Assembly: GCA_002360535.1 (NCBI GenBank)
Contig: DEQR01000058.1
Coordinates: 1 to 45,380 of the forward strand
Direction: 5' to 3'
Source: Thiobacillus sp. UBA3361
GTDB taxonomy: Bacteria; Pseudomonadota; Gammaproteobacteria; Burkholderiales; Thiobacillaceae
Length of the DNA: 45,380 bases
A program made the translations under genes and the position numbers. Positions 15,530 to 23,375 of the stretch are shown piece by piece (within the stretch, counting starts at the first letter, position 1; each line of letters begins with the position of its first letter). Below the pieces are notes generated by a model, which did not search any database, was not told the DNA's origin, and worked only from the letters and a program-made list of their open reading frames with translations.

Positions 15530-16909
15530 ATGGAACATCTTGTGATCAGCCGGCTCGCGCTGGCCATGGCGCTGAGCCTCTCAGTCGCCGGCGCCCGTGC
15601 CGAAACCCTGAACTTCAGGCAATGCGTTGACACCGCCCTGGCGCAGAACCCCAACTTGGGCGTCTCGCGCGCGCAGATCGAACAGGCCGAGGCCGCCGTG
15701 CGCCAAGCGGCAGGCAACGGCAAACCCCGTGTCAACCTGTCCCTCACCGCCACCAACACCAACGATGCGCTGAACGGCTTCGGGCTGAAGCTGGCCCAGC
15801 GCGGGGCGACCTTCAACGACTTCGGGGCTGGTCAGTTCACCGGCCCGGCCGCGTTGTCCGTCGCCCCCCACAACCTCAACCACCCCGGCTCGGTCACCAA
15901 TATCAACCCGCGCATCGAGGTGCTGGTGCCGGTCTATAACGGCGGCATGGTGGAAAGCTACGTCGAGCAGGCCCAGGCCTACGTCCGTGCCGCCCAGTCC
16001 GGCGACCGCATGGCCCGCCAGGAGCTGATCAAGCACGTGCTGATGGCCTACCAGGGCGTGCATACCGCGCGCGCCTATATACAAGTGGCCGAGCAGGGCA
16101 AGGCCGCCGCCGAGGAATACGTGCGCATTACCGAGAAACTGCACAAGCAGGGCATGGCGGTGAAGAGCGACGTGCTGTCCGCCAAGGTGAACCTGGAGGA
16201 CGTGAAGCTCAGGCTGGTGGAGGCCAGGAACGCCGAGGCCACCGCCCTGGATCAACTGCATCTCCTGCTGGGCAAGCCCCTGAAAGAACACTTGGACGTG
16301 GGCGCGCCGGTGATGCCCGACATGCTGGCCGGCAGCGACGAAGAACTGCGCCGCCAGGCTTTGGATGCCCACGCTGGCATAAACGCCCTGCGCAGCCAGA
16401 TGCAGGGCGCCGGCGCCGCCGTGAACGCCGCGCGCGCCAGCTACAAACCCCAGTTCAATGTCATGCTGAGGGGCGACGTGAACGACGACGGTCTGGGTTT
16501 CGACGCCTCCTCCTACACTGTGGCCGGTGTGTTGTCCTGGACCGCCTTCGACGGTGGCACCAGCAAGGCCGGCGTGGATCGGGCCGAGGCCCAGCGTTCC
16601 GAGCTGGCCGCGAAGCTGCGCCAGGCGGAGGATGGCGTCGGCTTCCAGGTCGGAGACACCCGCCGCAAGGCCCTGGAGGCGGAAGAGAAGATCGCCGCCC
16701 GCGAACTGGCCGTCGAGCAGGCCACCGAGGCCCAGCGTCTGGTCAAGAAGCGTTACGAAAACGGCGTCGGCACGCTCATCGAACTGCTCGCCGCTCAGGC
16801 GCAGCTGGACAAGGCGCGCGCGGACCTGGTCGCCGCCCGCTACGAATTGGCCACCCAGCGCGCCGAACTGAAGCGCGTCGTCGGCGTGCTGAGCGCCGAG
16901 AACATCTGA
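15530..16909 (+). CDS. TolC-family outer-membrane efflux protein
   Basis: Outer-membrane channel of a tripartite efflux pump. It has 459 residues, with a signal peptide ending near AGARA (about residue 24), then the two-fold repeat of the OEP family: each half has long helices and a beta-strand pair. The first half begins LNFRQCVDTALAQNPNL and the second half has helical heptads around VNAARASYKPQFNV and QRLVKKRYENGVGTLIELLAAQ, the family-typical terminal helix. An AGGAG-type leader (GCAAGGAGCGTGTAG) precedes the ATG. It is the first structural gene of the tolC-adaptor-RND-DUF2892 run and has the predicted ArsR operator about 60 bases upstream. Confidence 0.92.
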   Translation: MEHLVISRLALAMALSLSVAGARAETLNFRQCVDTALAQNPNLGVSRAQIEQAEAAVRQAAGNGKPRVNLSLTATNTNDALNGFGLKLAQRGATFNDFGAGQFTGPAALSVAPHNLNHPGSVTNINPRIEVLVPVYNGGMVESYVEQAQAYVRAAQSGDRMARQELIKHVLMAYQGVHTARAYIQVAEQGKAAAEEYVRITEKLHKQGMAVKSDVLSAKVNLEDVKLRLVEARNAEATALDQLHLLLGKPLKEHLDVGAPVMPDMLAGSDEELRRQALDAHAGINALRSQMQGAGAAVNAARASYKPQFNVMLRGDVNDDGLGFDASSYTVAGVLSWTAFDGGTSKAGVDRAEAQRSELAAKLRQAEDGVGFQVGDTRRKALEAEEKIAARELAVEQATEAQRLVKKRYENGVGTLIELLAAQAQLDKARADLVAARYELATQRAELKRVVGVLSAENI

Positions 16910-16929
16910 GAAAAGCTAGGAAATCCGCC

Positions 16930-18018
16930 ATGAACAAGACGATCTCCCTCCCCGCCCTGATCAAGCCCCTTGCCCTGGCTGCCGCGTTGACCCTGACACT
17001 GGCCGCTTGCGGCCACGAGGATGAGTCCGCCAAGACCCAGGCCGCCGCGCAACGCGCCGTGCAGGCCCAGACCGCCACCATCCAACCCACGGAGGTGGTG
17101 ACCAGCACCGCCGCGCCCGGCACGGTCGTCGCCCTGGAATCGGTGAAGGTGGCCTCACGGCTGATGGGCTACATCAAGGACATCGCCGTGGTCGAGGGGC
17201 AATCCGTCAAGGTCGGCCAGCGCCTGTTCAGCATCGACCCCCTGGACATCGAGGGTGCCATGGCCCAGGCCCGACTGGGCCTGCAACAGGCCGAGGCGGC
17301 CATGAAGGACGCCAAGACGGACTTCGAGCGCTTCGACGCCCTGTACAAGGAAGACGTGGTGTCCAAGCAGCACTTCGAGAAGATGAAGCTCAATTACGAC
17401 ATCGCCGTCGCCCGCGCAGCCCAGGCCAAGGCCGGCCTGGGTACCGCCCAGGGACAGATGAAGTACGCCACAGTCGCCTCCCCCATCAACGGCGTGGTGA
17501 CCATGAAGCTGGCCAGCGAAGGCGACATCGCCGCGCCCGGCCATCCTGTGCTGATGGTGGAGAACATCGCCAGGCTGCAAGTGCAGACCACGGTTTCCGA
17601 GGCCATCTTCAAGACCCTGAAGCTGGGCCAGAAGGTGCCGGTGCGCATCGACGGTTTCGCGGATGCCATCGAAGCCACCGTCGCCCGCCTGACCCCCGCC
17701 GCCGATCCCATGACTCACACCCACGCGGTGAAGCTGGACGTGGCCGCACCTGGCCTGAAGAGCGGCGCCTTCGCGCGGGTGCTGTTCCCCACCGGACAGG
17801 CCTCCATGCTGGCCGTGCCCGAAGCCGCGGTCCTCGACCGCGCCGGCATCCGCGGCGTGTTCGTCGTCGATGCCCAGGGCACCGCCCGTTATCGCATGGT
17901 GCGCACCGGCCAGGTGGAAAATGGCCAGGTGGTGATCCTGTCCGGCCTGAACCCGGGCGAGCGGGTGGTTACCGGCAACGCCCAGGCCGTCAACAACGGC
18001 GACAGAATTCAGGGATAA
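16930..18018 (+). CDS. RND efflux periplasmic adaptor (membrane fusion protein), lipoprotein
   Basis: Adaptor subunit that links the inner-membrane RND pump to the TolC channel. The 362 residues start with a lipoprotein signal ending LAAC (Cys27). Then come the lipoyl/barrel-sandwich half motif (VALESVKVASRLMGYIKDIAVVEGQ...), a helical hairpin with FERFDALYKEDVVSKQHFEK, the second lipoyl half (ATVASPINGVVTMKLASEGD), a beta barrel and a membrane-proximal domain (GVFVVDAQGTARYRMVRTG). No His/Met-rich N-terminus like that of CusB is seen, so heavy-metal export is not indicated. It begins 20 bases after tolC, and the pump gene follows after four bases. Confidence 0.93.
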   Translation: MNKTISLPALIKPLALAAALTLTLAACGHEDESAKTQAAAQRAVQAQTATIQPTEVVTSTAAPGTVVALESVKVASRLMGYIKDIAVVEGQSVKVGQRLFSIDPLDIEGAMAQARLGLQQAEAAMKDAKTDFERFDALYKEDVVSKQHFEKMKLNYDIAVARAAQAKAGLGTAQGQMKYATVASPINGVVTMKLASEGDIAAPGHPVLMVENIARLQVQTTVSEAIFKTLKLGQKVPVRIDGFADAIEATVARLTPAADPMTHTHAVKLDVAAPGLKSGAFARVLFPTGQASMLAVPEAAVLDRAGIRGVFVVDAQGTARYRMVRTGQVENGQVVILSGLNPGERVVTGNAQAVNNGDRIQG

Positions 18019-18022
18019 AGCC

Positions 18023-21000
18023 ATGAGTACCGAGACCCATGACAGCCCGATGAACGTCGCGGGCAAGCTGGCCCGCGCCTTCCTCACCTCCAAGCTGACG
18101 GCGCTGACCATCATCGCCGTCACCCTGACCGGCTTGCTGGCCCTGATGGTCACCCCGCGCGAGTACAACCCCCAGATCGTCGTGCCGGCGGCCAACATCA
18201 TCGTCGCCAAGCCGGGCGCTTCGGCCACCGAGATCCAGAACCTGGTGGTCAAACCCCTGGAGGCGATCATGAACGCCCAGTCCGGGGTGGATCACACCTT
18301 CGGCTATGCCACCAACGACTTCGGCGTGGTCACAGTGCAGTTCCAGGTGGGCGAGAACCAGGAAGACTCCCTGGTGAAGATGTACAACCAGCTGATGCAG
18401 AACATGGACCGCATCCCGCCCGGCGCCATGGAACCCATGGTCAAGCCGATCAACGTGGACGACGTGCCGATCATGACCCTGACCCTGACCTCGGCGGCGA
18501 TGGACGATCATCGCCTGCGCGAAGTGGGGCAGCGTCTGCTAGAGCAGTTGCGCAACGTGCCCGGCGTCTCCTTCACCCAGCTCGTGGGCGGCCGGGCACG
18601 CGCGGTGAACGTCTGGCTGGACCCGCAGCGCCTGGAGTCCGCCAGCCTGACCCTGGACCGCATCGACCAGATGCTGCGCGCCTCCAACGTCTCCGCGCCG
18701 CTGGGCGAACTGGTCCAGGACAACGCCGCGCGGCCCCTGCGTCTAAGCGGTTTCCTGGGCAACGCCGAGGAAGTGGGCCGCATCGTCGTCGGTGCCTCGC
18801 CCATGGGCCGGCCGGTGTATCTGAAGGATGTCGCCCGGATCGAGGACGGTGCCGCCGAGATCGAGGAGAGCACCCGCTTCGCCTACGGCATGGCCGCCGC
18901 AGGCAAGACCGCCAACGTGGAGGCCCCCGCCGTCACCCTGGCCATCGCCAAGAAGGCCGGCACCAACGCCGTGGTGGTGGCCAACGCGGTGCTGGCCAAG
19001 GTGGACGAGCTGAAGACCCAGGCCATCCCCGCCGAGGTGGACATCGCCGTCACCCGCAACGACGGCGAGAAGGCCAACGCGGCGGTGAACGAGCTGGTCA
19101 TGCACCTGGGCATCGCCATCGGCTCGGTGGTGCTGATCCTGATCGCCTTCCTGGGCTGGCGCGAGGCGGGCATCGTCACCCTGACCGTGCCCCTGATCCT
19201 GTTCGTGGTGCTGGCCGTGGGCCTGGCCTTCGGCCAGACCATCAACCGCATCACCCTGTTCGCCCTCATCCTGTCCCTGGGCCTGCTGGTGGACGCGGCC
19301 ATCGTGGTGATCGAGAACATCCACCGCCACCTGCACCAGGGCACCCAGCGCCCCTTTGGCGAGGTGCTGATCGCCGCCACCAACGAGATCGGCAACCCCA
19401 CCAACATCGCCACCATCGCCGTGATCCTGGCCTTCGTGCCGATGGCCTTCGTCACCGGCATGATGGGCCCCTTCATGGCGCCCATACCGTTCAACGTGCC
19501 GGTGGCCATGATCGCCTCCATCGTCATCGCCTACATGGTGGTGCCCTGGGCGTCCTTCCTGTGGCTGCGCAAGAAGGCGGCCCGCGACCAGGCTCGGCAC
19601 AGCGAGAGCCTGGAGGAGCAGGGCACCCACAAGGCCGATCCCCTGCACCGGGCCTACGTGGCGGTGCTCACGCCGCTGATCGAGTCGGGCGCGAAGCGCA
19701 ACGTCACCTTCCTGGTGGTGCTGGGCCTGCTCGTCGGCGCCATGCTCATGCCCGCCTGGCAGTTCATCCGCCCGGCGGGGCTGAACGGCCCCCTGTCGGC
19801 CCTGGGCGTGGAACTGAAGATGCTGCCCAACGACAACACCAACACCATGCTCATCCAGGTGGACATGCCCGCCGGCACCGCCCTGGCGGCCACCGACCAG
19901 GTGGCCCGGATGGCCGGCGAGGTGATCGGCAAGCACCCCCACGTCACCGATTACCAGACCTTCCTGGGCATGACCGCGCCCATCGACTTCGCCGCCCTGG
20001 TGCGCGGCGACATGATCAAGCGCGGCCAGAATCTGGCGCAAATCCGGGTGAACCTCGTCGACAAGCACCACCGCGACGACAGCTCGCACACCATCGCCGA
20101 CCAGCTCGACCAGCAGCTGGCCGCCGTGCGCATGGCCTTCCCCAGCGCCAAGCTGAAGATCTACGAGACGCCCCCCGGCCCGCCGGTGCAGGCCCAGATC
20201 CTGGCCGAGCTGTACGGCCCGGACTACGACCAGCTGCGCGCGGCGGCGCCCTTCGTCAGCGAAGCGTTCCAGAAGATGTACGGCATGATCAACGTGGACG
20301 ACTCGGTGACCACCAACGCCGACGGCTTCCACATCCACGTGGACAGCGAGAAGGCCATGCTGTCCGGCGTCGCCCCCGGCCAGGTGGCGCAGCTGCTGCG
20401 CAACTACGTGTCCGGTTTCGACATCGGCACCCTGCACGTGGATGACGCCCGAGAGCCCATCGACATCAAGGTGCGCCTGCCGCGCGAGCTGCGCGCCGAT
20501 CCGGAAACGCTGCTCGCCCTGCGGGTGAGCAACCCGCAGGGCATGCAGGTGCCGCTGGCGGCGATCGCCACGGTGGAACGGGTGACCGAGGCCAAGCCCG
20601 TCTATGCCCGGGACCAGCACCCGATGGTGATGGTGGGCGGCGAGTTGCTGAAATCCAGCCCGGTCTATGCGGTGCTGGCCATGGACCGGATGCTGGACGA
20701 ACAGGAGCTGCGAGTGAACGGAAATGAGGGCGTCAAGTTCACCACCGGCAACCTGGGCTTCACCCAGGCCTCGCCCAAGGACGTGGTCGATTACACCCTG
20801 CTGTGGGGCGGCGAGATGCGCCTGACCCTGGACGTGTTCCGGGACCTGGGCAGCGCCTTCATCGTCGCCATCATCCTCATCTACCTGGTGCTGGTGGGCT
20901 ACTACAAGTCCTTCGCCCTGCCCTTCATCGTCATGGGCGCCATCCCGTTGACCCTGGTCGGCGTGTTCCCGGGCCACTGGGCCACCGGCCAGGCCTTCAC

Positions 21001-21349
21001 CGCCACCTCCATGATCGGCGTGATCGCCCTGGCCGGCATCGTGGTGCGCAACTCCCTGCTGCTCATCGACTTCATCCTGGACTACCGGGAGCGGGGCTAC
21101 GGACTGAAGGAAGCGGTGGTCGAGGCCGGCGCGGTGCGGTTCAGGCCGATCTTGCTGACCGCCCTGGCCATCATCCTGGGCTCGGCCATCATGATCACCG
21201 ACCCGGTGTTCGGTGGCCTGGCGGTGAGCCTGATCTTCGGCACCTTCGCCTCCACGGCCCTGACCCTGGTGGTGATCCCGTTGCTGTACTTCCTGTGGCA
21301 GCGGCGGCTGTCCGGCCCCACGGCCAGCCCCGCCGCCCAAACCGCTTAA
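18023..21349 (+). CDS. RND-superfamily efflux pump, inner-membrane transporter
   Basis: Proton-driven inner-membrane pump of the AcrB/MexB type, 1108 residues, somewhat longer than AcrB (1049). Twelve membrane helices are visible, one at about residues 30-48 and clusters at about 355-510 and 935-1095, with two large periplasmic loops. Helix 4 has LGLLVDAAIVVIENIH: only one Asp of the AcrB Asp-Asp pair is kept and the second is Ala, as in several heavy-metal and other RND subfamilies. The substrate cannot be read from sequence. Codon use is strongly biased to C/G-ending codons. The operon context (two-Cys ArsR, DUF2892, then rhodanese) suggests a link to sulfur stress (inference). Confidence 0.93.
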   Translation: MSTETHDSPMNVAGKLARAFLTSKLTALTIIAVTLTGLLALMVTPREYNPQIVVPAANIIVAKPGASATEIQNLVVKPLEAIMNAQSGVDHTFGYATNDFGVVTVQFQVGENQEDSLVKMYNQLMQNMDRIPPGAMEPMVKPINVDDVPIMTLTLTSAAMDDHRLREVGQRLLEQLRNVPGVSFTQLVGGRARAVNVWLDPQRLESASLTLDRIDQMLRASNVSAPLGELVQDNAARPLRLSGFLGNAEEVGRIVVGASPMGRPVYLKDVARIEDGAAEIEESTRFAYGMAAAGKTANVEAPAVTLAIAKKAGTNAVVVANAVLAKVDELKTQAIPAEVDIAVTRNDGEKANAAVNELVMHLGIAIGSVVLILIAFLGWREAGIVTLTVPLILFVVLAVGLAFGQTINRITLFALILSLGLLVDAAIVVIENIHRHLHQGTQRPFGEVLIAATNEIGNPTNIATIAVILAFVPMAFVTGMMGPFMAPIPFNVPVAMIASIVIAYMVVPWASFLWLRKKAARDQARHSESLEEQGTHKADPLHRAYVAVLTPLIESGAKRNVTFLVVLGLLVGAMLMPAWQFIRPAGLNGPLSALGVELKMLPNDNTNTMLIQVDMPAGTALAATDQVARMAGEVIGKHPHVTDYQTFLGMTAPIDFAALVRGDMIKRGQNLAQIRVNLVDKHHRDDSSHTIADQLDQQLAAVRMAFPSAKLKIYETPPGPPVQAQILAELYGPDYDQLRAAAPFVSEAFQKMYGMINVDDSVTTNADGFHIHVDSEKAMLSGVAPGQVAQLLRNYVSGFDIGTLHVDDAREPIDIKVRLPRELRADPETLLALRVSNPQGMQVPLAAIATVERVTEAKPVYARDQHPMVMVGGELLKSSPVYAVLAMDRMLDEQELRVNGNEGVKFTTGNLGFTQASPKDVVDYTLLWGGEMRLTLDVFRDLGSAFIVAIILIYLVLVGYYKSFALPFIVMGAIPLTLVGVFPGHWATGQAFTATSMIGVIALAGIVVRNSLLLIDFILDYRERGYGLKEAVVEAGAVRFRPILLTALAIILGSAIMITDPVFGGLAVSLIFGTFASTALTLVVIPLLYFLWQRRLSGPTASPAAQTA

Positions 21350-21381
21350 CCATTCTTGTCTGATCGCGAAGGAGACCCCCC

Positions 21382-21609
21382 ATGACCATCGAACGCATCA
21401 TCCGCATCATGGCCGGCGTCATGATCCTGCTGTCCCTGGCCCTGGCCCACTTCACCGGCCAGGTGGACATGACCGGCCTGTCCTGGCTCTGGCTCACCGC
21501 CTTCATCGGCCTGAACCTGTTGCAGTCCGGCTTCACCGGCTTCTGTCCGCCCGAGGGCCTGCTGAAGAAGATGGGCTTCAAGGAAGGCGGCGGCGCGTGC
21601 AGCAAGTAA
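21382..21609 (+). CDS. DUF2892 (YgaP-like transmembrane domain) protein
   Basis: A 75-residue membrane protein, beginning MTIERIIRIMAGVMIL, with two transmembrane helices (about 8-23 and 33-52) and a conserved SGFTGFCPPEGLLKKMG segment. This is the DUF2892 family, which also forms the C-terminal membrane domain of the E. coli rhodanese YgaP. It lies 32 bases after the RND gene with a good Shine-Dalgarno (GAAGGAGACC) and 53 bases before the rhodanese gene. In E. coli, ygaP is controlled by YgaV, an ArsR-family protein with the same cysteine pair as the regulator in this module, so the pairing here looks meaningful. Two further C-terminal cysteine positions, C55 region and C73 region, could take part in thiol chemistry; that is a guess. 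Confidence 0.88.
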   Translation: MTIERIIRIMAGVMILLSLALAHFTGQVDMTGLSWLWLTAFIGLNLLQSGFTGFCPPEGLLKKMGFKEGGGACSK

Positions 21610-21662
21610 ACGGCCAATCGACGGTAAAATTCCCGGATTTACCAAACGCGTAAGGCTCGGGA

Positions 21663-22076
21663 ATGGACTTCGTCATACAGAACATCTGGCTGGTGCTGCT
21701 GGCCGCCGTGTCCGGATTCATGCTGGTGGGCGGCGGCGGGCTGTTCGGCCGCCTGTCAGGCGTCAAACAGGTAGGACCCCAAGAGGCGGTGCTGCTGTTC
21801 AACCACCAGGATGCCGTGGTGCTGGACGTGCGCGAACAATCCGAATGGGTGGACGGGCACATCGCCAAGGCCAAGCACGTCCCCCTGGGCCAGCTTAAGA
21901 ACCGCCTCGCCGACCTGGAAAAGCACAAGGCCAAGCCCATCATCGCCGTCTGCCGTACCGGCAACCGTTCCGGCAGTGCCTGTGGCCTGCTGCGCAAGGC
22001 TGGCTTCGAGAACGTCCACAACCTGGCCGGCGGCATGGTGGCCTGGGAGCAGGCCGGCCTGCCCAAGGAGAAATGA
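21663..22076 (+). CDS. yibN: Membrane-anchored rhodanese-like protein (YibN)
   Basis: Single-domain rhodanese with an N-terminal membrane helix (about residues 8-23, IWLVLLAAVSGFMLVG), 137 residues. The rhodanese core shows VVLDVREQSEW, GHIAKAKHVPLGQL and the catalytic loop C97-R-T-G-N-R-S, the sulfur-carrying cysteine. E. coli yibN has the same anchor-plus-rhodanese architecture and the same neighbours (yibN-grxC-secB-gpsA), so the symbol rests on both architecture and synteny. The gene ends two bases before the grxC start. The likely role is sulfane-sulfur transfer at the inner membrane; the acceptor is unknown. Confidence 0.9.
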   Translation: MDFVIQNIWLVLLAAVSGFMLVGGGGLFGRLSGVKQVGPQEAVLLFNHQDAVVLDVREQSEWVDGHIAKAKHVPLGQLKNRLADLEKHKAKPIIAVCRTGNRSGSACGLLRKAGFENVHNLAGGMVAWEQAGLPKEK

Positions 22077-22077
22077 A

Positions 22078-22335
22078 ATGGCCCAAGTACTGATGTATTG
22101 CACCGCCGTGTGCCCCTACTGCCAGATGGCCGAGCGCCTGCTGGTCAAGAAGGGCGTCGCCGGGATCGAGAAGATCCGCGTCGATCTGGACCCCGCCCAG
22201 CGCGAACACATGATGCAGATCACCGGCCGGCGCACCGTGCCGCAGATCTTCATCGGCGAGCGCCATGTCGGCGGCTTCGACGACCTGTCCGCCCTGGACG
22301 CGGGCGGCGAACTGGACTCCCTGCTGGCCGCCTGA
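22078..22335 (+). CDS. grxC: Glutaredoxin 3
   Basis: Dithiol glutaredoxin of 85 residues, the size of E. coli Grx3, which reduces disulfides and mixed disulfides using glutathione. The active site is C12-P-Y-C15 near the N-terminus (VLMYCTAVCPYCQMAERLL), followed by the cis-proline motif RTVPQIFIGE and the GSH-binding GGFDDLSAL. The ATG at 22078 is one base after the yibN stop. Translation starting earlier in this frame would read the yibN region and is not glutaredoxin-like. Confidence 0.94.
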   Translation: MAQVLMYCTAVCPYCQMAERLLVKKGVAGIEKIRVDLDPAQREHMMQITGRRTVPQIFIGERHVGGFDDLSALDAGGELDSLLAA

Positions 22336-22400
22336 GGGCTCTTGAATTCGAGCACGGGCATCGCCATTTGCGATGCAAGGTCCGAATTCAGGAGCAACGC
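22336..22400 (+). other. Nested inverted repeats between grxC and trxC
   Basis: The 65-base gap contains an outer inverted repeat TGAATTCG / CGAATTCA (22343-22350 with 22383-22390) enclosing a perfect inner hairpin GCATCGC-CATTT-GCGATGC (22358-22376). In RNA this would fold as a stem with an internal hairpin, ending just before the trxC Shine-Dalgarno (AGGAG at about 22390-22394). It could be an attenuator or RNA-processing signal, or the footprint of a small inserted palindrome. Confidence 0.55.
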
Positions 22401-22823
22401 ATGGAACTTGTCTGTCCCGGCTGCGGCGCGGTCAACCGCGTCCCGGCTGAACGCCTGGCCGACCGGCCCAAGTGCGGCAAGTGCGGTGGGGAGGTGCTGC
22501 CCGCTCATCCCGTGATGCTCACCGCTACCACTTTCGACAAGTTCGTCGCCCGCAACGAACTAACCGTGCTGGTCGATTTCTGGGCCCCCTGGTGCGGCCC
22601 CTGCAAGCAGTTCGCCCCGGTGTTCGACCAGATGGCCGGCCAGTACGTGGGCCGGGTGCGCTTCGCCAAGGTGAACACCGAGGTGGAACAGCAACTGGCC
22701 GCCCGCCACGGCATCCGCGGCATCCCCACCCTAGCCGTGTTCAAGGACGGCCGGGAGGTGGACCGGGTGTCCGGGGCACTCCCGCCGCAACAACTGGAAG
22801 CCTGGCTGCGCCGGCATACGTGA
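22401..22823 (+). CDS. trxC: Thioredoxin 2 (zinc-ribbon thioredoxin)
   Basis: Cytosolic thioredoxin with an N-terminal zinc ribbon, 140 residues. The zinc ligands are C5-P-G-C8 and C25-G-K-C28, and the thioredoxin active site is W64-C65-G-P-C68, followed by the cis-proline segment GIRGIPTLAVFKDG. The start ATG at 22401 has AGGAG seven bases upstream. In E. coli trxC is elsewhere on the chromosome; here it has been placed between grxC and secB, preceded by nested palindromes. OxyR control is known for trxC in enterics, but no such site is evident here. Confidence 0.94.
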   Translation: MELVCPGCGAVNRVPAERLADRPKCGKCGGEVLPAHPVMLTATTFDKFVARNELTVLVDFWAPWCGPCKQFAPVFDQMAGQYVGRVRFAKVNTEVEQQLAARHGIRGIPTLAVFKDGREVDRVSGALPPQQLEAWLRRHT

Positions 22824-22898
22824 CGACCTCCTGCCTGTCATGGCCCTGTGGCTATAATGGCCGGTCTTGCCAGCAAACCAACCACCCAGGAAACCCAA

Positions 22899-23360
22899 AT
22901 GACCGATCAGCCCCAGCAGCAGGCCCAGCCCCTGTTCAACATCGAGAAGATCTACATCAAGGACCTCTCCGTGGAGGTGCCCAACGCACCGCAGATCTTC
23001 CTGGAGCGGGAGGCCCCGCAGATGGAGATGCAGATCAACACCCAGAGCGCGCCGGTGGAGAACGACATCTACCAGACCGTCCTGACCCTGACCATCAGCG
23101 CCAAGATCAAGGACAAGGCCGCCTTCGTGGTGGAAGTCCAGCAGGCCGGCATCTTCCGCATCCAGAACCTGCCCAAGGAGGCCCTGGAGGCCGCCCTTGC
23201 CATCGGCTGCCCGAACATCATCTTCCCCTACGCCCGCGAAGCGGTGTCCAGCGCCGTCCTCAACGCCGGCTTCCCGCCGCTGATGCTGCAGCCGGTGAAC
23301 TTCGAGCTGTTGTACATGCAACAGCAGCAGGCCAAGGCCGCCGGCCAGCAGGCCAACTGA
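22899..23360 (+). CDS. secB: Protein-export chaperone SecB
   Basis: Tetrameric chaperone that keeps precursors unfolded and delivers them to SecA. It has 153 residues; I chose the ATG at 22899 (MTDQPQQQAQPLFNIEKIY) because CCCAGGAAACCC precedes it and family N-termini match there. The core shows IYIKDLSVEVPNAPQIF, the second strand LTLTISAKIKDKAAFVVEVQQAGIF and CPNIIFPYAREAVSSAV..GFPPLMLQPVNFELLY. The C-terminal tail is Gln/Ala-rich. The position between grxC (plus trxC) and gpsA is the classic proteobacterial order. Confidence 0.96.
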   Translation: MTDQPQQQAQPLFNIEKIYIKDLSVEVPNAPQIFLEREAPQMEMQINTQSAPVENDIYQTVLTLTISAKIKDKAAFVVEVQQAGIFRIQNLPKEALEAALAIGCPNIIFPYAREAVSSAVLNAGFPPLMLQPVNFELLYMQQQQAKAAGQQAN

Positions 23361-23375
23361 TCCCGCCTGGCCGCC

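Noticed and set aside
18743..21340. 865-codon open frame on the minus strand opposite the RND pump
   Set aside because: Extremely His/Gln/Gly-rich antisense shadow of a strongly biased GC-rich gene; no domains.
18023..21349. Calling the pump a heavy-metal exporter (CusA/CzcA type)
   Set aside because: The adaptor has no metal-binding His/Met N-terminus and no metal chaperone genes are nearby; the single Asp in helix 4 alone is not diagnostic.
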